Source of the DNA: Rugamonas aquatica
Lineage (GTDB): Bacteria; Pseudomonadota; Gammaproteobacteria; Burkholderiales; Burkholderiaceae_D
Reading direction: 5' to 3'
Assembly (NCBI RefSeq): GCF_009380215.1
Contig: NZ_WHUG01000010.1
Location: 124,001-188,000 of the forward strand
DNA: 64,000 nt
The translations under genes were made by a program, and so were the position numbers. The first letter of the stretch is position 1; every line of letters begins with the position of its first letter. The notes beneath the pieces were generated by a model. That model saw only the letters and a program-made list of their open reading frames with translations, was not told the origin of the DNA and made no database searches. Positions 34,409 to 42,186 of the stretch are shown piece after piece.

Positions 34409-36331
34409 ATGCGTGCTCCCAAGCTTTCTTCCCTGGCGTTAAGCCTGAGCCTGATCTTCGCTGGTCAAGCCGCGCAGGCCCAAACCGACAATCCAACCGT
34501 TGGCGAGCAAGAGTCGGCCACCGGAGGCAGTCAGCGCGAAGCCTGCCCATCCTCCGCCATCTGTTTTAAGAAACGATGGATCTATGTGTACGCCAACATG
34601 GGTGGCCTCAAAGCTGAGAACGATATTTATTTTCAAAAACTGAGCTACCTGATCAACAACGCCAAGAGACTGGGCTATACCGGCATAGCAATCACGTCGA
34701 AGAGCTTTGGTGCGCTGCTGGCGGAAACGCCAGACAACGACCATCGCTACTATCAAGAGAACTTTGCGGCGCTGGTGGAATTGGCGAAGACCAAAGGCGT
34801 CGATTTGATTCCGGTAGGCGGGACGCCGGACGTGCCACTGATCCGTAATGCCAATCTGATGGAGGCCTTCCCTGTCGATAAGCAACCATTCGTGGTCAAT
34901 GGCCAGGAGGCGCGGCTTCAAGCCAGCGCCCCAACCGCCCCTCCCATCGTGAGCAACGGCGACTTCGCCGCTGGCGACAACCAGATCTGGGGCGTAAGCC
35001 CGGGCAACGTTGCTGGCACCGCCCTCACGTTGAAGATCGTTGATGATGAGGGCCACGATCCCAAAGGCACGGCGAACAACAAATCGGCCAAGTTCATGTC
35101 GACGGTGGCCGGCAGCGGAACGGGCTATGCGCGGCTGATGCAGGGGTTCTGGAAACTCAAACAACATACTGCCTACCGCGTCTCGTTCTGGATCAAGACC
35201 AGCAACTTCAAGCAACCTATCGTCGTTCATGCGACAGATCTCACGGGAAAAAACGAGATCTATTACAACTACTCCTACCCGACCGGCTATGGAACTGATA
35301 GCAATGGCGAGTGGAACCCCAAGGCAAATATTGTGGCGGGCACCCAGGAATGGACGCGCTACGACCTCGATGTCAACACCCTCAATTACAAGGGCTTCCA
35401 GCTTCTGTTCACGGTACCCAACGGACCTTCCAGCGATGGCGCCGCCTGGGTGGACGACGTCGAGATACATGAAGTCGGCCTGCCGCATCCAATCCGCCGT
35501 ACGTCACTGCCTGTCATCGTCACTTCGCGCGATGGCGCCACGGTCTACGATGAATTCGACGACTATACGGTGCAGCCTGAAAAACTGGTCGTCGTTCCAA
35601 CAGGTCGGCTACAAAACGGCCAGGAGTTGCTGGTCTCGTCATACCAGTCGAGCAAGCACTTCACGTCCGCGCACACGACGCCGGCATCAGCCTGTTCGGA
35701 TCTGTATTTCGACGAGCAAAAAGCCGTCTACGACAAGATCAGCAAGCTATTCAAATACTCGTCCGACTTCTTCATCTATCACGATGAGTGGCGGATAATG
35801 AACTGGGATAAATCTTGCGACACCGGTACTGCCGGTGCCTATCTGGCTCGCACGACTAAAAGAATGCTGGAAACCGTGCGCGCCGTAAAGCCCGACGTCG
35901 CCACGTATATTTGGAACGATATGTACGATCCGTATGCCAACGCCCAGAAGGAGTATTTCGCCGTCAACGGCGACCTGACCGATGTGTTAAATGAAAAGAA
36001 TGGCCTGGGCCCCACCTTCACCATCATGAACTGGATCCAGACGAACCAGCCGGAGTCGTTGAAATATTTCTCCGACATGAAGTTCAGGCAGATGGTCGCG
36101 CTGTACTACGCCGACCCTAGTCTCAAGAAAACCGAAAACTGGCTCGACAGCCTGCTGACTGCCGAAAAAAACGGCGTCAAAAACGTGGACGGCTTCATGT
36201 ACACCACCTGGTCCGACCTCGTGAATACTGACGACTACCTAAAATTGCAGGACGTCACCAAACTGATGCAGAGCGAAAAGTACAAGCGCTTCTGGCCAAC
36301 CAAGGATGACGTAGTCCCTCCGGCTCAGTAA
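34409..36331 (+). CDS. Secreted glycosidase-like protein with an inserted carbohydrate-binding-like domain
   Basis: An exported 640-residue protein I cannot place in a named family. After the signal peptide (LSSLALSLSLIFAGQAAQA) comes the first part of a barrel (KKRWIYVYANMGGL, NNAKRLGYTGIAITS, ELAKTKGVDLIPVGG, residues 55-140). A beta-sandwich insertion follows at about 165-350, like a CBM4/9-type binding domain (NGDFAAGDNQIW, YRVSFWIKTSN, AAWVDDVEIHEVGL). The barrel then resumes: DFFIYHDEWRIMNWD has an Asp-Glu pair like the GH20 catalytic pair, with TYIWNDMYDPY and FMYTTWSDLV after it. The start has ATAAGGAAACGT before it. The upstream gap is very AT-rich. It overlaps the convergent response regulator gene by 7 bases. 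A GH20-clan hydrolase is my best guess. Confidence 0.72.
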   Translation: MRAPKLSSLALSLSLIFAGQAAQAQTDNPTVGEQESATGGSQREACPSSAICFKKRWIYVYANMGGLKAENDIYFQKLSYLINNAKRLGYTGIAITSKSFGALLAETPDNDHRYYQENFAALVELAKTKGVDLIPVGGTPDVPLIRNANLMEAFPVDKQPFVVNGQEARLQASAPTAPPIVSNGDFAAGDNQIWGVSPGNVAGTALTLKIVDDEGHDPKGTANNKSAKFMSTVAGSGTGYARLMQGFWKLKQHTAYRVSFWIKTSNFKQPIVVHATDLTGKNEIYYNYSYPTGYGTDSNGEWNPKANIVAGTQEWTRYDLDVNTLNYKGFQLLFTVPNGPSSDGAAWVDDVEIHEVGLPHPIRRTSLPVIVTSRDGATVYDEFDDYTVQPEKLVVVPTGRLQNGQELLVSSYQSSKHFTSAHTTPASACSDLYFDEQKAVYDKISKLFKYSSDFFIYHDEWRIMNWDKSCDTGTAGAYLARTTKRMLETVRAVKPDVATYIWNDMYDPYANAQKEYFAVNGDLTDVLNEKNGLGPTFTIMNWIQTNQPESLKYFSDMKFRQMVALYYADPSLKKTENWLDSLLTAEKNGVKNVDGFMYTTWSDLVNTDDYLKLQDVTKLMQSEKYKRFWPTKDDVVPPAQ

Positions 36332-36990
36332 CCCCTTCCATCCTGGCCACAGGCATGCAGGTCAATGATGCCGCGTTCGATCGACAGCGTCACCGCGTGG
36401 GTGCGGTCGCTGGCGTTCAGCTTGGCCAGGATATTCTTCATGTGCACCTTGACGGTTTCCTCTGAAATCGCCAGGTGCACGCCGATGCGCTTGTTGCTCT
36501 GGCCTCCGGCCACCAGCTGCAGCACTTCGATCTCGCGCTTGCTCAGCGCCCCCTCATACCAATGTTCGGCGATACCGCTGGCCACCGCAGCCTGGATGCT
36601 GCGCCGGCCTTCGTGCACGTTGCGCACCGTCGCCAGCAACTCCTTGCGCAGCATGTTCTTGAGCAGATAACCCGATGCGCCGGCGGCGATCGCGCGCCGG
36701 GCCAGCACATCGCCCTCGTACGTGGTCAGCACGACGATGCGGGCGTCAGGGAATTCGCTGCGGATGGCGATGGTGGCGTCGATGCCGCTCATGCCAGGCA
36801 TCTGGATGTCCATCAGCGTGACATCGGGCCGCAGCCGGCGATAGCACTCGATGGCCTGCTCTCCCGTCGTGGCCTCGGCCACCAGGCACATGTCCTCCTC
36901 GGCGGCGAGGACGCTGGCTATGCCTTCGCGGAACATCGGATGATCGTCCACGCTCAGTACAGTAATCGGCGTTGTCTGGGCCGTAGTCAT
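36325..36990 (-). CDS. NarL/LuxR-type response regulator (orphan)
   Basis: Two-component output protein of 221 residues: receiver with Asp15-Asp16, phosphorylation site Asp61 (TLMDIQMPGM) and Lys111, then the helix-turn-helix LSKREIEVLQLVAGGQSNKRIGVHLAISEETVKVHMKNILAKL. No kinase gene is near. The start at 36990 follows GAGAACGCC; an upstream frame to 37059 lacks a ribosome site. It is similar in both halves to the regulator at 30321, including ISEETVK and NDRTHAVT-like SDRTHAVT. It converges with the glycosidase-like gene. Confidence 0.9.
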   Translation of the reverse strand: MTTAQTTPITVLSVDDHPMFREGIASVLAAEEDMCLVAEATTGEQAIECYRRLRPDVTLMDIQMPGMSGIDATIAIRSEFPDARIVVLTTYEGDVLARRAIAAGASGYLLKNMLRKELLATVRNVHEGRRSIQAAVASGIAEHWYEGALSKREIEVLQLVAGGQSNKRIGVHLAISEETVKVHMKNILAKLNASDRTHAVTLSIERGIIDLHACGQDGRGY

Positions 36991-37158
36991 TGGCGTTCTC
37001 AAAATCTTGCGGGGAAGCGGCAGCATGACACAAATGTGCCACTTCGACCATACCCCCATCTAGGTAGTGTCCGCACCCCGTATCGGGGCGTGGCAAAACG
37101 TTACAGAAAGCTTAATCTTCAGCCTGGGTTAGCGATACATCGTAAAGGACAAACGAAT

Positions 37159-37488
37159 ATGCGTGGATATACAGCCAGTTTTCCACGAGGGAGCGCGGGC
37201 GCGGGCCTGCTGCTGTTGCGGCTCGCGCTCGCGGCGCAGCTGCTGTGGCAGGGCGCCGGCGCGGCTGCGGCCTGGTGGCAAACCCTGCTGGTGGCGCTGC
37301 TGTCGCTGATGCTGTGCGCCGGCCTGCTGACGCCGGTGGCGGCCGCGCTGTGCGCCTGCTACCACCTGATGAGCTTTGACCATAACGGCTTGACCGGCGC
37401 AGCCACCGCCATTGCGCTGGTGTTGATGGGGCCCGGCGCCTACGCGGCCGACGCCCGCCTGTTCGGGCGCCGCAAGATTTTAATGTAA
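37159..37488 (+). CDS. Small membrane protein, DoxX-like
   Basis: A 109-residue protein with three to four hydrophobic helices: GLLLLRLALAAQLLWQG, WWQTLLVALLSLMLCAGLLTPVAAALCACYHLM, and ATAIALVLMGPGAYAADARLFGRRKI. The ending PGAYAADARLFGRR is typical of DoxX-like proteins. Function unknown. The start is taken at 37159 with AAAGGACAAACGAAT before it; the same frame stays open far upstream but only as antisense to the neighbouring regulator. The atypical response regulator gene follows after 18 bases and is probably co-transcribed. Confidence 0.75.
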   Translation: MRGYTASFPRGSAGAGLLLLRLALAAQLLWQGAGAAAAWWQTLLVALLSLMLCAGLLTPVAAALCACYHLMSFDHNGLTGAATAIALVLMGPGAYAADARLFGRRKILM

Positions 37489-37506
37489 CGACTTGGGAGA
37501 ATTGAC

Positions 37507-38211
37507 ATGCGACTGGATACCAAAAACTGGCCACACACCGCACTGGGCGGCATGGGCGCGGCGGTTGCCGGCACCATCGCCAACTACGACAGCAAGGTGC
37601 GCGTAGTGATCGCGCACAGCGACGCCATCGTCAGCGCCGGACTGGCCGCGCTGCTCGGCGCCGAGGGCGACATGCTGGTGGCGCAGGCCGAAGCCGGCGC
37701 CCTGCCACAGCCGGTGCAGGCCGACGTCATCATCCTCGATCACAAGGGCGCGCTGGAGCACATGCGCCGCTGCGCCAACGCGCCGCAGCACGGCGGCACG
37801 CAGGCGCGCGTGCTGATCGTCACGCAGATGGAACGCGAATGGGAAGTGCGCACCGCGATGATGGCCGGCGTGCACGGCTACCTGCTGCAAAACTGTTCCC
37901 CCGACCAGGTGCCGGCGGCGGTGCGTTCGCTGAACCGGGGCATACGCTACCTGAGCGCGGACCTGAGCCGCTGCGTGGCCGACAGCTTCACCCGCATCGG
38001 CCTGACCAGCCGCGAGACGGACGTATTGCAGCTGCTGGCGCAAGGCCAGTGCAACAAATCCATCGCCCGTGAACTGGGCATCGGCGTCGGCACCGTCAAG
38101 ACCCACGTCAAGGGTCTGTTCGACAAGCTTGGCGCCACGGCACGTACCCATGCCGTGGTGCTGGCCACCCGGCGCGGCCTTGTAGGCGACGGCGCCATCA
38201 GCCAGCATTGA
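37507..38211 (+). CDS. LuxR-type regulator with a degenerate receiver
   Basis: A 234-residue protein with receiver and helix-turn-helix domains. The receiver starts near residue 31 (VRVVIAHSDAIVSAGL): the usual Asp-Asp pair is His37-Ser38, the phosphorylation-site Asp78 is kept (DVIILDHKG), and the conserved Lys is Gln128 (YLLQN). The output domain is intact (LTSRETDVLQLLAQGQCNKSIARELGIGVGTVKTHVKGLFDKL, about 166-208). Loss of the metal-binding acids and of Lys suggests that it does not work by normal phosphorylation. It lies behind a small membrane protein gene, which may be its partner. ATG follows TGGGAGAATTGAC. Confidence 0.88.
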   Translation: MRLDTKNWPHTALGGMGAAVAGTIANYDSKVRVVIAHSDAIVSAGLAALLGAEGDMLVAQAEAGALPQPVQADVIILDHKGALEHMRRCANAPQHGGTQARVLIVTQMEREWEVRTAMMAGVHGYLLQNCSPDQVPAAVRSLNRGIRYLSADLSRCVADSFTRIGLTSRETDVLQLLAQGQCNKSIARELGIGVGTVKTHVKGLFDKLGATARTHAVVLATRRGLVGDGAISQH

Positions 38212-38230
38212 CATCATTACGAGATTGTCA

Positions 38231-38260
38231 TTGGCGTATCCTGCGCAAGCGCTGTAGAAT
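38231..38260 (+). promoter_or_regulatory. Promoter of the His/Cys small membrane protein (leaderless)
   Basis: TTGGCG (38231-38236), 18 bases, TAGAAT (38255-38260), then only 6 bases to the ATG at 38267. No ribosome site is present between them, so transcription is expected to begin at or next to the start codon. Confidence 0.55.
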
Positions 38261-38266
38261 CGCCGC

Positions 38267-38599
38267 ATGCAAGCACATACACGCTCCGTAGGCACATCAC
38301 ATCACAAGACGCGCACCCAGCGCGTCCTGATGTTTTTCGTGCTGGTGTTCCTGTCGCTGCAACTGATCGGGGCGAGTTCGCACAAGCACTCGTACACCGA
38401 AACGCAAAACGATTGCGCCGCGTGCGTGATCGCGCATATGCCGGCGGGTGTTCCGCCGCCGGCCATTGCGGTGCTTCCGGTGGCGATGCTGGCCGCCCTC
38501 CTCGTCCTCGTTCCGCAGCGTTCCGTTCGGGCCTTCCGAACCGACTTCCTCACCCCGCCCTCGCACGCGCCGCCCGGCGTTGCCGCTATCTCCTTCTGA
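38267..38599 (+). CDS. DUF2946-like small protein with His/Cys motif
   Basis: A 110-residue protein with an N-terminal hydrophobic helix (VLMFFVLVFLSLQLIGASS) and a short His/Cys stretch, HKHSYTETQNDCAACVIAH, that could bind a metal ion; a second hydrophobic stretch (AIAVLPVAMLAALLVLVP) and a tail ending in TPPSHAPPG follow. The layout resembles DUF2946 proteins, which often stand before TonB receptors for copper or other metals. A TonB receptor gene does follow after 85 bases. Its promoter appears to be leaderless. The metal link is inferred. Confidence 0.68.
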   Translation: MQAHTRSVGTSHHKTRTQRVLMFFVLVFLSLQLIGASSHKHSYTETQNDCAACVIAHMPAGVPPPAIAVLPVAMLAALLVLVPQRSVRAFRTDFLTPPSHAPPGVAAISF

Positions 38600-38684
38600 T
38601 TCGCTTTTTTAGCACCGTTTAACACGGCCGCATTTTTGCGTCCCGTGCGCGCACCCGCGCGCCTGTACATTTCAAGGATTTACC

Positions 38685-40838
38685 ATGCACCGCACGCCAC
38701 AACTCCGTACCATGCCACTGCTGCTGGCAGCAGCTTTCTATACCCACCACGCCAGCGCCGCAGAAAATGCCGCCACCGATGGCAGCCCGATGATGCAGCA
38801 GGTGGAAGTCACCGCCGCCCATCTGAAAAGCGCGCGCATCGACCTGTCGCCCAACGTCGGCACCACCGTCTACTCCATCGACCGCCACATGATCGAGCAG
38901 CTGGGCCAGGGCGACAACACGCCGTTCAACGAAGTGCTGCTGCGCCTTCCGGGCGTGAGCCAGGACTCGAAAGGCTCGGGCTCCATCCACGTGCGCGACG
39001 ATCACGCCAACGTGCAGTACCGCGTCAACGGCGTGCAGCTGCCGGAATCGATCACCGGCTTCGGCCAGTCGATCGACACCCGCTTCGTCCAGCAGACCGA
39101 TTTCATCACCGGCGCGCTGCCGGCGCAATTCGGCCTGCGCACGTCGGGCATCGTCGACATCCAGACCAAGGAAGGCACGGTCAAGACCGGCGGCCGCATC
39201 GGCGTGCTGGTGGGCAGCCATGATTACGTGGCGCCGAGCGCGGAATTCTTCGGCACGCAGGGCGCCTTTAACTACTACCTGTCCGGCAGCTATCTGTCGA
39301 ACGCGCTGGGCATCGAGAATCCGCTGCCCACCCGCAGCGCGCTGCACGACCGCACCAAACAAAGCAAATCCTTCGGCGCGCTGTCGTGGTTCCTGGACGA
39401 CCAGACCCGCCTGGGCCTGATGTTCGGCACCTACAACGGCCGCTTCCAGATTCCGAACAACCCGGACCAGGCCCCAGCCTTCTCGCTGACCGGCCAGAGC
39501 GACGCCGCCGCAGGCACCAGCAAGCTGCCGTCGGCACAGCTGGACGAGCGCCAGCGCGAGACCAACCGCTTCCTGGTGCTGTCGCTGCAGAAGAGCGTGG
39601 GCGACTTGAACTATCAGGTATCGGCCTTCCACCAGTACTCCGAGCTGCACTACACGCCGGATGCGCTGGGCGATTTGATCTACAACGGCGTGGCTTCCGA
39701 TACGCTGCGCTCCAACTCGGCCAGCGGCGCGCAGTTCGACGCCAGCTACAAACTGACCGACAGCCACACCGTGCGCGCCGGCCTGGCCTACTCGCGCCAG
39801 ACCACCCACAGCGACAACGCGGTCGCCGTGTTCAACACCGACGACAGCGGCGCGCAGGCCGGCACCGATCCACGCACCATCATCGACAACAGCAGCAAGA
39901 CCGGCAAGCTGTCCAGCTTCTACCTGCAGGACGAATGGCGCATCGCCGCGCCGCTGACGCTGAACTACGGCCTGCGCTTCGACAAGGTATCGGCCTACGT
40001 CGATGAGCAGCAATGGAGCCCGCGCGTCAACCTGGCCTACCAGCTGGCCAAGGGCACGGCGCTGCACGCAGGCTACTCGCGCTACTTCACCCCGCCACCG
40101 CAGGAACTGGCAGTGCAATCGAGCATCGACAAGTATGCCGGCACCTCCAACGCGCCGCAGGTGCCGGTGTCGGACAACGTCAAGGCCGAGCGCACCAACT
40201 ACTACGACATCGGCTTGAGCCACCAGTTCAGCGAAGAACTGACCGTGACGGCCGACGCCTACTACAAAAAAATCCGCAACATGCTGGATGAAGGCCAGTT
40301 CGGCCAGGCGCTGATACTGTCGCCGTTCAATTACGAGCGCGGTTACGCCAAAGGACTGGAGCTGTCGGCCGTGTACAACCGCGCCAACTGGGGCGGCTTC
40401 CTGAACCTGACCACGCAGCAGGCCAAGGGCCAGAACATCATCTCGGGCCAGTCGCTGTTCGGGCCGGACGAGCTGGCGTACATCGCCAACCACTACATCT
40501 ACGTCGACCACGACCAGACCTACACGGTATCGGGTGGCGCCCACTACCACTGGGGCGACACCAAGTTGAGCGGCGATTTCCTGTACGGCAGCGGCTTGCG
40601 CAAGACGCCCGACGGCGCCGCGCCGAACTCCGGCACGCTGCCGCACTACACCACGGTCAACCTGTCGCTGACACACGACTGGAAGAATACAGCAGTCGGC
40701 AATATCGAAGGCCGCCTGGCCCTGGTCAACGCCTTCGATAAATCCTATCTGCTGCGTGACGGTTCCGGCGTAGGCGTGGGCGCTCCGCAGTACGGTGCTC
40801 GCCGCACGCTTTACGCTGGAATTTCGGTTGGATTCTGA
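38685..40838 (+). CDS. TonB-dependent receptor, possibly for a metal or metallophore
   Basis: Outer-membrane receptor of 717 residues: signal peptide (TMPLLLAAAFYTHHASA), TonB-box-like QQVEVTAA, plug domain with FNEVLLRLPGVSQDSKGSGSIHVRDDHANVQYRVNGVQLPE, and a barrel ending VGAPQYGARRTLYAGISVGF with the usual terminal Phe. AAGGATTTACC precedes the ATG. Its partner upstream is a DUF2946-like His/Cys protein, which favours a metal-related ligand over a sugar. The plug lacks the IRG motif common in siderophore receptors (IHVRDDHANVQYRVNG instead). Downstream is the MarR-type gene with its own promoter. Confidence 0.88.
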   Translation: MHRTPQLRTMPLLLAAAFYTHHASAAENAATDGSPMMQQVEVTAAHLKSARIDLSPNVGTTVYSIDRHMIEQLGQGDNTPFNEVLLRLPGVSQDSKGSGSIHVRDDHANVQYRVNGVQLPESITGFGQSIDTRFVQQTDFITGALPAQFGLRTSGIVDIQTKEGTVKTGGRIGVLVGSHDYVAPSAEFFGTQGAFNYYLSGSYLSNALGIENPLPTRSALHDRTKQSKSFGALSWFLDDQTRLGLMFGTYNGRFQIPNNPDQAPAFSLTGQSDAAAGTSKLPSAQLDERQRETNRFLVLSLQKSVGDLNYQVSAFHQYSELHYTPDALGDLIYNGVASDTLRSNSASGAQFDASYKLTDSHTVRAGLAYSRQTTHSDNAVAVFNTDDSGAQAGTDPRTIIDNSSKTGKLSSFYLQDEWRIAAPLTLNYGLRFDKVSAYVDEQQWSPRVNLAYQLAKGTALHAGYSRYFTPPPQELAVQSSIDKYAGTSNAPQVPVSDNVKAERTNYYDIGLSHQFSEELTVTADAYYKKIRNMLDEGQFGQALILSPFNYERGYAKGLELSAVYNRANWGGFLNLTTQQAKGQNIISGQSLFGPDELAYIANHYIYVDHDQTYTVSGGAHYHWGDTKLSGDFLYGSGLRKTPDGAAPNSGTLPHYTTVNLSLTHDWKNTAVGNIEGRLALVNAFDKSYLLRDGSGVGVGAPQYGARRTLYAGISVGF

Positions 40839-40840
40839 TT

Positions 40841-40882
40841 TTAGTTAGGAGTCCTTGATAAACCGGAATTCCTGTGTATAAT
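40841..40882 (+). promoter_or_regulatory. MarR gene promoter with overlapping operator (leaderless)
   Basis: TTAGTTAGGAGTCCT (40841-40855), whose core AGGA-G-TCCT is a palindrome, runs into the -35 box TTGATA (40855-40860). Sixteen bases later comes a perfect -10 TATAAT (40877-40882), and the ATG is at 40890. A repressor bound here would block the polymerase. The same 15-mer, with one base changed at the centre, lies at 41561-41575. Confidence 0.72.
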
Positions 40883-40889
40883 CGGCGGC

Positions 40890-41543
40890 ATGGACAGCAA
40901 AACCAACAAGCCGTGGCAGGATACGCCTGATGTCTCAGCGCGCATCATCTCCTCTATCGGACGCATCGCCAGTGTGATGCGCTCCGGTATGTGGGAGTTC
41001 GCCACCGCCGAAAACCTCAATCCGGCGCAGGCCGAGATACTGCAGCTGCTGCAAGGCCGCAAGCAGGGAGTGCGCTTGTCCTGGCTGGCGTCGCAGTTGT
41101 CGATCAGCGCGGCCAGCGCCAGCGATTCGGTGTCGGCCCTGGCGGCCAAGGGTTTGCTGTACAAGGCCAAGGCGGAAGACGACGGCCGCGCCACCGCGCT
41201 GTTCCTGACCGACGACGGCGCCGCCATGGCGGCCCGCATCGGCGGCGCGTTGGGCTTTGCCGAAGATGCCGCCGCCGCCCTGCCCGCCGCCCAGCAGGCC
41301 GAGTTGCTGACCGGCTTATTCAAGCTGATCGCCCAGTTGCAGAAGACCGAACGCTTCCCCGAGATGCGGGCCTGCCTGTCATGCCAGTACTTCGAGGCGA
41401 ACCGCCATCCCGGCAAGCCGGCCCCGCATCACTGCGGGCTGGTGAACGCGCCGCTGTCGGTGGCGCTGCTGCGTATCGACTGTCCCGAACAGGCGCCGGC
41501 CGATCCGGCCACGCGCCAGCGCAACTGGAAGGTGTTTGCCTGA
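40890..41543 (+). CDS. MarR-family regulator with a Cys/His C-terminal extension
   Basis: Winged-helix regulator of 217 residues. The MarR core spans about 15-150 (LNPAQAEILQLLQ, LSWLASQLSISAASASDSVSALAAKGLLYKAKAEDDGRATALFLTDDG). An unusual C-terminal extension then carries Cys162-x2-Cys165 (CLSCQYF), His180-His181-Cys182 (PHHCGL) and Cys198 (LRIDCPE), a set fit to bind zinc, iron or an Fe-S cluster, or to form disulfides. It is likely autoregulated through the AGGA-N-TCCT palindrome in its promoter and, through the second copy, controls the AhpD-like and TlpA-like genes that follow. The message seems leaderless. Redox or metal sensing is inferred. Confidence 0.88.
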   Translation: MDSKTNKPWQDTPDVSARIISSIGRIASVMRSGMWEFATAENLNPAQAEILQLLQGRKQGVRLSWLASQLSISAASASDSVSALAAKGLLYKAKAEDDGRATALFLTDDGAAMAARIGGALGFAEDAAAALPAAQQAELLTGLFKLIAQLQKTERFPEMRACLSCQYFEANRHPGKPAPHHCGLVNAPLSVALLRIDCPEQAPADPATRQRNWKVFA

Positions 41544-41551
41544 GATTTTTT

Positions 41552-41580
41552 TTGACCATATTAGTTAGGACTCCTATTTG
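41552..41580 (+). promoter_or_regulatory. Promoter and second MarR-type operator
   Basis: TTGACC (41552-41557) and a weak TATTTG (41575-41580) are 17 bases apart, and TTAGTTAGGACTCCT (41561-41575) lies between them. It matches the MarR-gene site in 14 of 15 bases, the sole change being at the centre of the palindrome. A regulator on this site would cover the spacer and block transcription. Confidence 0.68.
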
Positions 41581-41634
41581 TTTTTTACCGCAGTGCTTTT
41601 GTAGTGCTTTTTTAAACCCATGAAAGGAAATACC

Positions 41635-42177
41635 ATGAACCGCATCGCTCTCGTCTCCCCCGCCGACACCACCGGCGAACGCCAACAGCTGCTGGCGCAA
41701 ATCCACGGCGCGTTCGGCGCCACGCCGAACATGTTCAAGGCCGTCGCCAATTCGACCGCCGCGCTGAAAAGCATGTGGGGCGCTTTCGGCGCCCTGGGCG
41801 GCGGCGTCATCGACGCCAAGCTGGGCGAACAGATCGCCGTCGCCATCGCCGACCGCAATGAGTGCGATTACTGCCTGGCCGCGCATACGGCGCTGGGCCG
41901 CAAGGCCGGCGCCAGCGCCGAGGAGATGAGCGCGGCGCAAGCCGGCCAGTCCGCCGATCCACGAACCGCCGCCGCGCTGCGCTTCGCCACCGCCGTCGTC
42001 AGCAACCGCGCGCAGATAGCCGATGAGGAAGTGGAAGCGCTGCGCGCGGCAGGCTTCGACGATGAGGCCATCGTCGAGATCATGGCCCACGTCGCGCTGA
42101 ACCTGTTCACCAACTACGTCAACGTCGCCTTCAAGGTGCCGGTCGACTTCCCTTCGGTGAAACTGCGCGCCAAGTAA
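41635..42177 (+). CDS. AhpD-like carboxymuconolactone decarboxylase family protein
   Basis: A 180-residue all-helical protein of the AhpD/CMD fold. The redox motif ECDYCLAAHTALGRKAG (Glu76, Cys77, Cys80, His84) is that of alkylhydroperoxidase D, so it probably reduces peroxides or relays electrons between thiols. MNRIALVSPAD with AAAGGAAATACC before it sets the start; a second ATG 5 codons upstream is weaker. It lies behind an operator shared with the cysteine-rich MarR gene and 9 bases before a TlpA-like thiol protein gene, which together suggest a small oxidative-stress unit. Confidence 0.9.
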   Translation: MNRIALVSPADTTGERQQLLAQIHGAFGATPNMFKAVANSTAALKSMWGAFGALGGGVIDAKLGEQIAVAIADRNECDYCLAAHTALGRKAGASAEEMSAAQAGQSADPRTAAALRFATAVVSNRAQIADEEVEALRAAGFDDEAIVEIMAHVALNLFTNYVNVAFKVPVDFPSVKLRAK

Positions 42178-42186
42178 GGAGCAACC

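Noticed and set aside
38619..40676. Open frame of 685 codons on the minus strand opposite the second TonB receptor
   Set aside because: Same reason: antisense shadow in GC-rich sequence, low-complexity translation.
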